From: a virus
Length of the DNA: 47,345 bases
Strand: one strand, 5' to 3'
IMG/VR virus record: IMGVR_UViG_3300009788_000038
Location: 1 to 47,345 of that record
Shown here: one piece after another, positions 14,072 to 20,799 of the stretch
Position numbering within the stretch: position 1 is the first letter of the stretch
How the letters are laid out: the number at the start of each line of letters is the position of its first letter
Notes under the pieces: generated by a model
What the model saw: only the letters and a program-made list of their open reading frames with translations
Database searches by the model: none
What the model was told of the DNA's origin: nothing
Made by a program: the position numbers and the translations under genes

Positions 14072-14314
14072 ACGACTGAAGGCCAATTCTTAAACAAAAT
14101 AGACGAACTAACCGACACAACAGCAAGCGACATGCGCGCAAAAGCGAGGAAGTTTCTTAAAGATGGTGGCGATGTAAATCTCAATAATTGGGAGAATGAT
14201 TATAGGTTTCCCAAAATTGTTATGACCGCACTTTGCCGAGAAGCCGCTTATCAGTGGGAACCCTTGACAAAAGTTGACCGAAAACAAGTCTCAGTTATTG
14301 AAAGTCAAATTTAA
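14072..14314 (+). CDS. Unknown protein, probable ACG start
   Basis: The frame is open from 14060 and encodes a coherent protein (TEGQFLNKIDELTDTT... through YRFPKIVMTALCREAAYQWE). The first ATG (14132) has no ribosome site, but AAGGG at 14059-14063 is eight bases before ACG at 14072, giving an 80-residue product. I annotate the ACG start; the alternative is 60 residues from 14132. No family is recognised. Confidence 0.55.
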   Translation, partial: TTEGQFLNKIDELTDTTASDMRAKARKFLKDGGDVNLNNWENDYRFPKIVMTALCREAAYQWEPLTKVDRKQVSVIESQI

Positions 14315-14324
14315 GCCCATCCTA

Positions 14325-14346
14325 CCGCGCTTGTAACAGAGCGCGG
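14325..14346 (+). promoter_or_regulatory. Intercistronic hairpin
   Basis: CCGCGCT (14325-14331) pairs perfectly with AGCGCGG (14340-14346) around an 8-base loop, with AAGC/GCTT further out. It sits between the stop at 14314 and the ribosome site (GAAAGGAAATT) of the next gene. It has no U-tract. Confidence 0.55.
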
Positions 14347-14382
14347 ACTCTTGAGCTTAAACACTTGAAAGGAAATTGAAAA

Positions 14383-14811
14383 ATGGGATGCGACATACAT
14401 TTACATATTGAAGTGAAATTGAATGGAAATTGGGAACACTGGGGCAATCCAAATATAGATAGAGATTATAGATTGTTCGCTGTTATGGCAGGGGTACGAA
14501 ACAATTACAAGATAATACCAATCTCAGAACCTAAAGGCTTACCAAATGATTTAACTCGTATAACTCAATACGCTTCCGATTATGAAGGCATAGACGGACA
14601 TAATTATTCGTGGCTTAACTCGAAAGAAATAGTAAAATTAGAAGCGTACGTTCGACGTATAGCCAATAAAGAAAACCGATGGTGGGATTTGGAAGCTCAC
14701 ATTCTCCATAGTTATCTACTCGGAAATTTATTTGGTGGTATCGAAACTTATCCAGAAGATAGACCAAAAGAAATAACTGATGTAAGATTTATATTCTGGT
14801 TTGATAATTAA
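14383..14811 (+). CDS. Conserved-type phage protein (MGCDIHLHIE family)
   Basis: The 142-residue protein opens MGCDIHLHIEVKLNGNWEHW and continues with RDYRLFAVMAGVRNN and PKGLPNDLTRI, a pattern I recognise from hypothetical phage and bacterial proteins of unknown role. The N-terminal CDIHLHIE has a metal-binding look (Cys, Asp, two His). Tryptophan- and histidine-rich later parts (HNYSWL, RWWDLEAHILH) fit the family. The ATG follows GAAAGGAAATTGAAAA. Confidence 0.7.
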   Translation: MGCDIHLHIEVKLNGNWEHWGNPNIDRDYRLFAVMAGVRNNYKIIPISEPKGLPNDLTRITQYASDYEGIDGHNYSWLNSKEIVKLEAYVRRIANKENRWWDLEAHILHSYLLGNLFGGIETYPEDRPKEITDVRFIFWFDN

Positions 14812-14815
14812 CCCC

Positions 14816-14829
14816 CCTGCTCACGCAGG
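14816..14829 (+). promoter_or_regulatory. Small hairpin before ribosome site
   Basis: CCTGC-TCAC-GCAGG forms a tight 5-bp hairpin that ends one base before the GAGAAAGGA ribosome site of the gene at 14846. Confidence 0.4.
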
Positions 14830-14845
14830 AGAAAGGAATGATAAG

Positions 14846-15046
14846 ATGGAATATCCAGAAGAATACCCTAAATATGAAACAGGCGCAAGAAGCAAGGCTT
14901 GTTATGAGCGAGAAATTGCAGAATTATCAAAAAAGTTATCCAATATCAAGAAGCTCACTATGGTTGATATTGGCCAAAGCAAAGCACCATCAAAACAGGA
15001 GTATAAGGACGCAATGTTGGCTATCCAACGAGAAATTGAGAGATAG
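14846..15046 (+). CDS. Small helical unknown protein
   Basis: The 66-residue product (MEYPEEYPKYETGARSKACY...) is charged and helical (REIAELSKKLSNIKKL). GAAAGGA is 8 bases before the ATG at 14846. No family is recognised. Confidence 0.6.
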   Translation: MEYPEEYPKYETGARSKACYEREIAELSKKLSNIKKLTMVDIGQSKAPSKQEYKDAMLAIQREIER

Positions 15047-15091
15047 CTCGCCACAGAGCAATCTGGGGGCTTATATGGGTATCTAAGGAGA

Positions 15092-15262
15092 ATGAGCAAG
15101 AAAAGATTAAAATTCAAGAAACGTCACAGATTCAGTTTATCTGAGTCAATGCCAAGTGAACGTAGAATGAATGAGAGACAATCTGAGATTTGGAATTTAT
15201 CGAGCTTACCCCGACCCAAAAGAAAGAGAAGAATATATCGAAAGTTTTATCATTGCCCTTGA
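15092..15262 (+). CDS. Small Arg/Lys-rich protein
   Basis: A 56-residue highly basic ORF (MSKKRLKFKKRHRFSLSESM...PRPKRKRRIYRKFY) with AAGGAGA directly before its ATG. It may bind nucleic acid. It was found by reading past the neighbouring longer frames. Confidence 0.5.
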   Translation: MSKKRLKFKKRHRFSLSESMPSERRMNERQSEIWNLSSLPRPKRKRRIYRKFYHCP

Positions 15263-15283
15263 TGGGCTTATAGGAGAATGATT

Positions 15284-15541
15284 ATGAAATTTCAAATGGG
15301 AGACATTGAAACTCAAGTTGTATGTTATAAAGATGGGACAGTTGCTCATCGGCGACAACCAATTTCTCATCAACCCCAATTCTCTTTTGAACAATTAACA
15401 GAGCTTGTCCGGCGTTGGAATAGCTATGAGGATTTATTGGCAACGTGTGAATATACTCAAAGATTGCTTCTTAAAGGTTTCGGCCAACAAACTCACGCTG
15501 TAGCAATGCTTGAAGCCGCAATCAAGCAAGCAACCTCTTGA
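15284..15541 (+). CDS. Unknown protein, end of rightward cluster
   Basis: The 85-residue protein (MKFQMGDIETQVVCYKDGTV...) has a beta-rich first half and a helical second half (EQLTELVRRWNSYEDLLATC). AGGAG is 7 bases before the ATG at 15284; an ATG at 15278 is too close to it. Its 3' end overlaps the convergent gene at 15522 by 20 bases, with no terminator visible between them. Confidence 0.65.
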   Translation: MKFQMGDIETQVVCYKDGTVAHRRQPISHQPQFSFEQLTELVRRWNSYEDLLATCEYTQRLLLKGFGQQTHAVAMLEAAIKQATS

Positions 15542-16187
15542 GATTTCCTTTGAGCTTTACTTGAGTTCTTTTCTGTAACGTCTGAACCAAACATCTCACC
15601 TTATCTTTTGACGGCTCCGGTAAGTTGTGACCTTTGCTATCCGCTCCGATATTGACCCATATTGGATTTGCTAAAATGATAAGGTCAACTAAATCATCTA
15701 AGTCAAAATCGAAGATAGGCTCTATCGTTACCATCGTCTCAAAATCCTTGTAGCTCAATTCAGCTAAGGCCATAGCCCTTTGCGAAACTGGTGGAGCTTT
15801 GGATTCTACTATGTCCCGATTCGTTTCAATGGTAGTGCCAAAAAGAACTTTATCTGGATAATGGCCAAAGAAGTCTAAGAATCTCTTAGGATTTTTGCTT
15901 TGGAGTAAATATCTGTTTTTAGGATATAGGGTTAGTTGGCACAAAACCTCCTCTACCCAATCAGCTGGAACATCGTCAGCAAACAAATCTATCGTATGGC
16001 CTACGAAGATAAAGTTTCCTTCGCTGAGATTTGTTTCCAAATCTCTCTCGTCAATATGAAGCGGCGGCTGTTCGCCCCATTTTTTCATATAACAATAAGA
16101 GCAATCGTGACTACATTTTCCTCGAATCGGACTCCATGTATGGCTTACGAACTCGTACATATTACCTTTTTGCTTTTTTAGGGGCAT
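15522..16187 (-). CDS. Radical-SAM-like phage Gp37/Gp68 (DUF5131) protein
   Basis: The 221-residue protein has HTWSPIRGKCSHDCSYCYMKKW in its first 40 residues; the CSHDCSYC cysteines match the CxxxCxxC 4Fe-4S site of radical SAM enzymes. Further family segments are IFVGHTIDLFADDVP, LQSKNPKRFLDF, LFGTTIETNRD and VTIEPIFDFD. Proteins of this family occur in many phages; the reaction is unknown. Length is near that of shorter family members. AAGGAGAAAGAA precedes the ATG at 16187, which overlaps the previous stop. Confidence 0.85.
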   Translation of the reverse strand: MPLKKQKGNMYEFVSHTWSPIRGKCSHDCSYCYMKKWGEQPPLHIDERDLETNLSEGNFIFVGHTIDLFADDVPADWVEEVLCQLTLYPKNRYLLQSKNPKRFLDFFGHYPDKVLFGTTIETNRDIVESKAPPVSQRAMALAELSYKDFETMVTIEPIFDFDLDDLVDLIILANPIWVNIGADSKGHNLPEPSKDKVRCLVQTLQKRTQVKLKGNLKRLLA

Positions 16188-16357
16188 TTCTTTCTCCTTA
16201 GCGAATTTCTACTCACGCATTCTTGTTGACCATTGTCGATAAATTCAATCATACAACTATTCTTTTTGCCTCGGCTGAGAACTCTGCACGCTCGACCTTT
16301 CATAGTAGCTCGCTTCTCGTTGTTACCCCACCGGTACTCATAGAGCTGCTCACTCAT
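16178..16357 (-). CDS. Small basic beta-rich protein
   Basis: A 59-residue ORF (MSEQLYEYRWGNNEKRATMK...) with a short beta-barrel-like pattern (ACRVLSRGKKNSCMIEFIDNG). It ends inside the start of the Gp37/Gp68 gene (ATGCCCCTAA overlap) and has a GGAGAATGA ribosome site. It probably accompanies that enzyme. Confidence 0.6.
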   Translation of the reverse strand: MSEQLYEYRWGNNEKRATMKGRACRVLSRGKKNSCMIEFIDNGQQECVSRNSLRRKKCP

Positions 16358-16379
16358 TTCATTCTCCTAACTACTAACT

Positions 16380-16616
16380 TTAAGTTTTGCCTGTAAAACA
16401 TCCCTTATTCATCAATCCTTTACGCACAGCCTTAGCTCTCAAGTCGCCTATTTGTTTTCTTAATTGTTTATTATCAGCCTCAAGCTCTACAATTCGCACT
16501 TTTAACAAACCACAAGCTTGAGTCCCGATTATCTTCGCCGTTTTGAGTTCTTTGATTCGTTTAGCTTGGATACACCGTGTTGTTTCAAGTCTTAGAATTT
16601 CTTGGGCCTTTCTCAT
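16380..16616 (-). CDS. Coiled-coil unknown protein
   Basis: The 78-residue product is basic with a leucine-zipper-like stretch (VRIVELEADNKQLRKQIGDL). It could form a dimer or bind DNA. The gene has a TTAAGGAGAAATAC ribosome site. Confidence 0.6.
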   Translation of the reverse strand: MRKAQEILRLETTRCIQAKRIKELKTAKIIGTQACGLLKVRIVELEADNKQLRKQIGDLRAKAVRKGLMNKGCFTGKT

Positions 16617-16676
16617 TCGTATTTCTCCTTAACTTAAACCCTTCGTACTATTTCCGCAGCTTGGTTTAGTCCGTCC

Positions 16677-16820
16677 TTAACGCCGGCTATATTCATCTTC
16701 CATTTGCTTAAATAGACAAGCTGGGCATACGCCAGAAGGAAACTTTTTCAATGCTTCAATTCTCTCACTGTTTCTATGGCCGCAGGGATTCAATATGTCT
16801 TCTTCTTTTTTCCCCATCAT
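16677..16820 (-). CDS. Small Cys/His metal-binding-like protein
   Basis: A 47-residue ORF with NPCGHRNSER and CPACLFKQ, giving Cys-His and CxxC ligands for one zinc. The ATG at 16820 overlaps the previous TGA as ATGA. Confidence 0.55.
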   Translation of the reverse strand: MMGKKEEDILNPCGHRNSERIEALKKFPSGVCPACLFKQMEDEYSRR

Positions 16821-17002
16821 TTACCTTCTTTCTCCTTTATTATTTCATCGTCACAGGCTTTTAGTATTTGCATAAGTTCGCCCCGTGTTTTCATAAACGG
16901 TTGGTATTTCTTCGCGTCAGGATATTCTCGGATACAATTCTCAACGCTTTTAAGACTACTGTTGATATATTTCTGTATCAAGGTAATGTTTTCGGTGTTC
17001 AT
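16817..17002 (-). CDS. Small helical unknown protein
   Basis: The 61-residue product (MNTENITLIQKYINSSLKSV...) is helical and charged with no known domain. Coupled at both ends by ATGA overlaps. Confidence 0.55.
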   Translation of the reverse strand: MNTENITLIQKYINSSLKSVENCIREYPDAKKYQPFMKTRGELMQILKACDDEIIKEKEGK

Positions 17003-17079
17003 CTAATAAACGGTTTCAATTTCTCTCTCTGAGCATTTACTTTGTCGCTGGTACTGCGAGTATCTTTATCTTTACTCAA
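16999..17079 (-). CDS. Possible 26-residue peptide with TTG start
   Basis: From TTG at 17079 the frame encodes SKDKDTRSTSDKVNAQREK... and ends in a TGA that overlaps the next ATG. The coupling is suggestive, but the ribosome site is poor and the peptide is short. Confidence 0.35.
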   Translation of the reverse strand: MSKDKDTRSTSDKVNAQREKLKPFIR

Positions 17080-17204
17080 TATCTAACAACCCTTATGATT
17101 ACTAATATTATTTAAAAGATATTAGTATTAGTAGTATAGCCTGTTACATTGTTGTATCATTCATAAACCTTTTGTGACTAATAAGTTAAATCTAACAGCC
17201 CTTG
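17080..17204. repeat. AT-rich region with direct and inverted repeats
   Basis: TCTAACAACCCTT (17082-17094) recurs as TCTAACAGCCCTT (17191-17203). Between them lies a 9-bp inverted repeat TACTAATAT (17100-17108) and ATATTAGTA (17119-17127). Nothing coding is seen here. With the DnaA-box-like site at 17293-17301, this is a candidate replication or regulatory region. Confidence 0.5.
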
Positions 17205-17363
17205 TTACTTTTTTGTTAGATATTCTGTGATATTAACAATTTCCACGACTTTGCCTGTGCGAGAGTCAATACTTAACAGGATTAGCAACAGGTTATCCAC
17301 AGGTTTAGTAACAGCCTTTTTAACGGCAGTATCTATGACTTTTCGTGATATTTCTTTGTTCAT
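17205..17363 (-). CDS. Small unknown protein
   Basis: A 52-residue ORF (MNKEISRKVIDTAVKKAVTK...) with alternating helix and strand. AGAAAGGACACC precedes the ATG, itself next to the terminator-like hairpin at 17376-17466. It contains the sequence TTATCCACA (plus strand, 17293-17301), which matches the DnaA box. Confidence 0.6.
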   Translation of the reverse strand: MNKEISRKVIDTAVKKAVTKPVDNLLLILLSIDSRTGKVVEIVNITEYLTKK

Positions 17364-17373
17364 GGTGTCCTTT

Positions 17374-17478
17374 CTAAAAAAAACTGGCGGCCTTTGACTT
17401 GCCTACGCAGACAAGCCAAAACGCAGTCGAATCGGATTTAGGGGTATCATTATTTTCGGCCGCCAGCCCTTTTCTCAT
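17374..17478 (-). CDS. Possible leader ORF running through a hairpin
   Basis: A 34-residue ORF (MRKGLAAENNDTPKSDSTAF...) with GAGGAG just before its ATG and a TAG made by the U-tract, four bases before the next ribosome site. It reads through both arms of the 17384-17466 stem. Coding is uncertain; it could act as a leader that lets ribosomes open the hairpin. Confidence 0.3.
   Translation of the reverse strand: MRKGLAAENNDTPKSDSTAFWLVCVGKSKAASFF
17376..17466 (-). terminator. Terminator-like hairpin abutting a ribosome site
   Basis: Arms 17458-17466 and 17384-17392 pair perfectly (9 bp), enclosing a 65-base loop with an inner CTTG/CAAG hairpin, and are followed by eight U residues. The U-tract joins directly to AGAAAGGA of the 17363 gene. 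The HNH gene ends 19 bases upstream, so this can terminate it or attenuate the next gene. Confidence 0.65.
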
Positions 17479-17484
17479 TTCTCC

Positions 17485-17994
17485 TCAGATTACTTTCTTT
17501 CTCTTGTGGAGTTTTTTATGACATTTAGCGCAAGTCGGCAAAACATCCAACCAATGCTCTTTTTCATATCCCTTGTGATGGTGATATTGCGTTGCTGGAT
17601 GGTTGCTATATGAACATTGTAGAGTATCAGGGCGAGGCATTTTGCCAGCACGAACAGCAATATTGACAGTAGCCCAAGCCTTCTGTAATTCGGGATGTTG
17701 GGTGCAATATCGCTTTAGTGTATTCTTATATTTCTCCGTTTGCCGATGTCGTTTTTTTGCAATTGCATACCTTCCTGATTGATGATAGTATTGTCGGTAA
17801 AGTTGCTGATAAATTCTTGCGGATTCTTGTTGTTGGTATTTTTTTTGGCGATTCTTAACAATTTCAAGGCTTTGGTATTTTCTGGCATAAGCCTTTTGGC
17901 AAACTTTACACTCGTTGAAATAACCATCTTTGGAATGATTTTTGTAAAACTCAGAAAGTGCCTTTGTTTGCAAACAAATCCGACAGGTCTTCAT
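17485..17994 (-). CDS. HNH endonuclease (free-standing, homing-type)
   Basis: The 169-residue protein begins MKTCRICLQTKALSEFYKN with a CxxC...CxxC finger (residues 4-36), has a long basic helical linker with KKYQQQESARIYQ, and ends with an HNH motif YHHHKGYEKEHWLDVLP followed by CAKCHKKLH. It probably nicks or cuts DNA as a mobile endonuclease. The start at 17994 follows AGAGGTATTAAA; the frame open to 18099 runs through a structured leader. It is a paralogue of 29552-30055. Confidence 0.85.
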   Translation of the reverse strand: MKTCRICLQTKALSEFYKNHSKDGYFNECKVCQKAYARKYQSLEIVKNRQKKYQQQESARIYQQLYRQYYHQSGRYAIAKKRHRQTEKYKNTLKRYCTQHPELQKAWATVNIAVRAGKMPRPDTLQCSYSNHPATQYHHHKGYEKEHWLDVLPTCAKCHKKLHKRKKVI

Positions 17995-18028
17995 TTTAAT
18001 ACCTCTCGTAGTATTTCTCGATAATATT

Positions 18029-18083
18029 GTGCAGAAGGGCGGTTCGAGATGCACCGCCTTTTCGGGGGCTACCCTATCTGCAC
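18029..18083 (-). promoter_or_regulatory. Three-way-junction leader RNA of the HNH gene
   Basis: GTGCAGA (18029-18035) pairs with TCTGCAC (18077-18083), closing two inner hairpins, GGCGGT/ACCGCC (18038-18043/18053-18058) and GGG/CCC (about 18065-18074). The predicted transcription start of the promoter at 18087-18115 falls at its 5' end, and the HNH ribosome site follows 30 bases later, so it is a compact 5' UTR fold. Confidence 0.6.
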
Positions 18084-18086
18084 AGT

Positions 18087-18115
18087 ATCGTAACATCATA
18101 TCTTAGAACTTTCAA
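18087..18115 (-). promoter_or_regulatory. Promoter for HNH gene
   Basis: TTGAAA (18115-18110) and TACGAT (18092-18087) with a 17-base spacer on the minus strand. The -10 is imperfect, but its spacing to the structured leader (first transcribed base near 18080) supports it. Confidence 0.5.
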
Positions 18116-18128
18116 TAGGAAATATATT

Positions 18129-18425
18129 TTATTTTTTGAGGGCTATCAGGGCTGCGATAATCCAGTGGATGGGCTGGGCTTCCCGCGAGAACCATCTCCA
18201 TAATGTTTCATCCTGCGGATTTCTCCTACATTCAGTGCAATGCCAATAAACAGTTAGAACCGCCTTTACGAAAGAGCATCTGTGTATATATTTTACTTCA
18301 TCCCTGAGCCTAAATGCAAGGTCAGCAAGGGATTCGCCTGTTTTCCTGCCATTTTGAGTACAAAAGACCCATTGTTCCTCCTTGCTCATATCTAAGACTT
18401 TGAGTAATTCTTCCGCCGTTGCCAT
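18129..18425 (-). CDS. Unknown phage protein
   Basis: The 98-residue protein (MATAEELLKVLDMSKEEQWV...) has CTECRRN in the centre and ends QPIHWIIAALIALKK, an ending reminiscent of phage ABA-sandwich domain proteins. I cannot confirm that domain. The start follows a GAAAGGATAG site. Confidence 0.6.
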   Translation of the reverse strand: MATAEELLKVLDMSKEEQWVFCTQNGRKTGESLADLAFRLRDEVKYIHRCSFVKAVLTVYWHCTECRRNPQDETLWRWFSREAQPIHWIIAALIALKK

Positions 18426-18435
18426 ATCTATCCTT

Positions 18436-18846
18436 TCACGTTAAAAGTTTCGGCATTTCAGTCTTTTCGAGTTGTGCGACATTTTCCGGCAACCTCATAA
18501 AATCACCCACCGTAGAGCCATCAGACAAACACAACTGAGCCAAAAACTGGTCTTCAAAGGATTCTACCCCCGCCTCGATTTCCTCAAATTTCATCTTCAA
18601 GGTCATATAGAGAATCCGCCATCTTTGTCGCATTTCCTGCTCATACTGCTTTTCCGTCTTGTCGTCTTTTGAGGGCATCGGAACATTCTTTTTGTAAACC
18701 TTACCTTTATATTTCCAACCGACACCATCGCCGCGAGGACTCCTGCCCCAAAAAGATTCTTCGATTCCATAAGATACCAAAAGCTCCTCTATCTTCTGCT
18801 TCGAGCGTGCTATCGGAACAGATGTGTTCTTTGCGTATCTTGCCAT
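18436..18846 (-). CDS. Conserved-type phage protein (MARYAKNTSV family)
   Basis: The 136-residue protein starts MARYAKNTSVPIARSKQKIE and continues KYKGKVYKKNVPMPSKD, a pattern common in hypothetical phage proteins found near recombination genes. The rest (RQRWRILYMTLKMKFEEIEAG) is helical. No activity is known. It has a good GAAAGGATAG ribosome site. Confidence 0.7.
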   Translation of the reverse strand: MARYAKNTSVPIARSKQKIEELLVSYGIEESFWGRSPRGDGVGWKYKGKVYKKNVPMPSKDDKTEKQYEQEMRQRWRILYMTLKMKFEEIEAGVESFEDQFLAQLCLSDGSTVGDFMRLPENVAQLEKTEMPKLLT

Positions 18847-18859
18847 AGCTATCCTTTCT

Positions 18860-19471
18860 TTATCCCCACTGTTCGGCCATTGCGTTGGCTATGCCCCACC
18901 AAAATTTACTACGAGTTTTTGCCCGATTACTACCACCCATAGCTTCGTTCCAATGCACATTTTTACCCGTTTTCTCGCATACATATATAGGCTTCGGTTT
19001 CGATGTATGAGTTTTTGATTCAAATAATGTATCATCTTCTAAATGAATTAACAATGAGAGATTTTTTAACCAGAGACAAGTTGTTTTGTAAAATGGTTCA
19101 CCAAAATACCAAGGTTGTATTATCTGTGAATATTTTGCTATTGTTGGACTTGCGCATCCTTGTGGATTTTCTACGCATATCTTTTCTATCGGAGCTTCCC
19201 ATAATTGCCTAAAAAACTCTAAGGCACCTAATCTCTTTTTGCATCTTCCAATATCATTCCAACTTCTTGTCGCTGCGTAACTTAGATAAGTGCAAGGTGG
19301 GTGTGCTATCATTAAATCCCAACCGTCACCGAGAATTTCAAGTACATCACCTTGAATATGTTGCCCTGGTCGCTCAGTCGGCAGTAAATCACAACTCCAA
19401 ACATCGTGGCCTTTTGCCCTGAAAGCGTCACGGACAATTCCACTAAATTCACAAGCTACTAAAACTTTCAT
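18860..19471 (-). CDS. Small phage C5-cytosine methyltransferase-like protein
   Basis: The 203-residue protein begins MKVLVACEFSGIVRDAFRAK with a Rossmann-like SAM-binding start (ACEFSG), has DLMIAHPPCTYLS with the catalytic Pro-Cys pair (motif IV, about residues 53-65) and VENPQG (motif VI-like, about 103). It ends RSKFWWGIANAMAEQWG, typical of this phage group. Full C5 methyltransferases are longer, so target recognition may be minimal or supplied elsewhere. It may protect phage DNA from host enzymes. Confidence 0.8.
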   Translation of the reverse strand: MKVLVACEFSGIVRDAFRAKGHDVWSCDLLPTERPGQHIQGDVLEILGDGWDLMIAHPPCTYLSYAATRSWNDIGRCKKRLGALEFFRQLWEAPIEKICVENPQGCASPTIAKYSQIIQPWYFGEPFYKTTCLWLKNLSLLIHLEDDTLFESKTHTSKPKPIYVCEKTGKNVHWNEAMGGSNRAKTRSKFWWGIANAMAEQWG

Positions 19472-19478
19472 TTATCCC

Positions 19479-19559
19479 TCAAAGCGGCTCAACGAACGTC
19501 ATATATATTAACGCTGCCGCTATAAATAAAAATATAAAGATTAGAATTTTAAGTTTCAT
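19479..19559 (-). CDS. Membrane micropeptide
   Basis: A 26-residue ORF that is almost a single hydrophobic helix (MKLKILIFIFLFIAAALIYM...). Its ATG overlaps the TGA of the previous gene (ATGA), which argues that it is translated. Confidence 0.45.
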   Translation of the reverse strand: MKLKILIFIFLFIAAALIYMTFVEPL

Positions 19560-20017
19560 CTGATTCGGATCCCCAATTTATTAAACAACGGATTACAATA
19601 AACAACGCGCTCGACATATTTCAGGGCATTACCACGCAAAATAGATTGTCGGCCTGTTCTGCAACAAGGTAAAACCAAGACCATAGTCACTTTCGGGTAA
19701 TCGGCGGCCATCAGTTTGAATCTGCGAATGTCAGTCTGTCGCAAGGCGGTCTTGACTTCGTGGAAACAAGTTCTCTTTAAGCCGCCGTCTGTTTCGTGAA
19801 CCTCAAAGTCCGGGGTGTATTGCCGTTTCATTCGGTATCGCTCGGCGAACTGGAAAGTCTTTGTCTCGTAACCCCAGAAGTCGATAGCTCCTAATTCGAG
19901 AAGCCTTTGCAGATACATTGCCCACTTGTACTCTATCTTGGACTTGAAATGAAACTCACGGCCATCGAGTATAACGTGCTGTGGTTCATTTCGCCACTCG
20001 TAACAAATCCGTGCCAT
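19556..20017 (-). CDS. PD-(D/E)XK-type endonuclease (TnsA/DUF1064-like)
   Basis: The 153-residue protein begins MARICYEWRNEPQ, has the family strand RYRMKRQYTPDFEVHE with the catalytic Asp in YTPDF and the following FHEVKTALRQTD carrying ExK (about residues 88-117), then RRFKLMAADYPKVTMVLVL. This fits small Holliday-junction or single-strand nucleases of phages. The ATG at 20017 is preceded by GAAAGGCCACAG and lies after the upstream stop (20029); the frame open to 20047 overlaps that gene. Confidence 0.7.
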   Translation of the reverse strand: MARICYEWRNEPQHVILDGREFHFKSKIEYKWAMYLQRLLELGAIDFWGYETKTFQFAERYRMKRQYTPDFEVHETDGGLKRTCFHEVKTALRQTDIRRFKLMAADYPKVTMVLVLPCCRTGRQSILRGNALKYVERVVYCNPLFNKLGIRIR

Positions 20018-20028
20018 CTGTGGCCTTT

Positions 20029-20724
20029 CTATACAAATCCCCGACAAGCCTTTACTGCCCTATCGCATCGGCGAAGTAATTCGCCTTGTGGTGCATTTTT
20101 TAGTATCCCATCGTGGACGAGTTTTATTGCTTGAGACATTTCGTTAAGTTGAATGTGAAAGTTTGGTCGGTAATTCATTTGCAGCCAAAGCATATCGAAA
20201 GCTATTGCGTGCAAATAACTATCTGGCAATATGTTAAGTTTGGGGCGTTTTTTCTCAGTCAAGCCCGTACCGTAAGGCGTCAATAGTCCCCAGAAGTCCG
20301 GTAACTCCTCTGGTTTGCAAATTCCTTTTTCAGCAACTACCCAATGGGCTGTTCCAACAGGTTCCAATCTTGCTTTTGCATGGGGAGTCTTTCTGCTACC
20401 GAAGGTATTCAGGAAATCGGGACGTGACACCTTAACCTCGAATACGCAAACATAATACCTGTCAATATCACCGAAAACTCTTTGGCGATTCATATACCCC
20501 TCATATTTCTTTGTCGAGTATTGGGGATTCATATATTTTTTGGTCAACCCTGAATGAAGGGTGTATTTCGTATGCTCTGCATCGTACATCCCTGCAATAG
20601 CTACATAGTCTGCGATATAACCAACTACGTTAGCTTCAGGGAATCCACACATCTTGAATGAGCGATTGCCTATCCAACGTACAAGCATATTTTGTAGCTC
20701 TTTATGTCTGTCACTTGTTGCCAT
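20029..20724 (-). CDS. MmcB-like PD-(D/E)XK nuclease
   Basis: The 231-residue protein carries VVGYIADYVAIAG (catalytic Asp, about residues 33-45) and YYVCVFEVKVSRPDFLNTFG (ExK, about 90-109), the signature of MmcB-type DNA-repair proteins, followed by HWVVAEKGICKPEELPDFWGLL, also typical. Members are thought to act in DNA repair. It has a GAAAGGCCAAGG ribosome site directly after a terminator-like hairpin (20737-20775). Confidence 0.75.
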   Translation of the reverse strand: MATSDRHKELQNMLVRWIGNRSFKMCGFPEANVVGYIADYVAIAGMYDAEHTKYTLHSGLTKKYMNPQYSTKKYEGYMNRQRVFGDIDRYYVCVFEVKVSRPDFLNTFGSRKTPHAKARLEPVGTAHWVVAEKGICKPEELPDFWGLLTPYGTGLTEKKRPKLNILPDSYLHAIAFDMLWLQMNYRPNFHIQLNEMSQAIKLVHDGILKNAPQGELLRRCDRAVKACRGFV

Positions 20725-20736
20725 CCTTGGCCTTTC

Positions 20737-20775
20737 TAAAAAGAGCAGGGGTACGAGTCAATCTCATCTACCCCT
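20737..20775 (-). terminator. Terminator-like hairpin abutting a ribosome site
   Basis: AGGGGTA (20769-20775) pairs with TACCCCT (20747-20753), with an inner GAG/CTC helix, followed by GCTCTTTTTAG. The U-tract joins directly to AAAGG of the MmcB-like gene. It follows the gene 20800-21045. Confidence 0.65.
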
Positions 20776-20799
20776 ACTATGTCGTCTCGGAGGAGTATA

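Noticed and set aside
18000-18099. 35-residue N-terminal extension of the HNH protein
   Set aside because: It covers the three-way-junction leader and promoter region; a proper ribosome site lies before the ATG at 17994.
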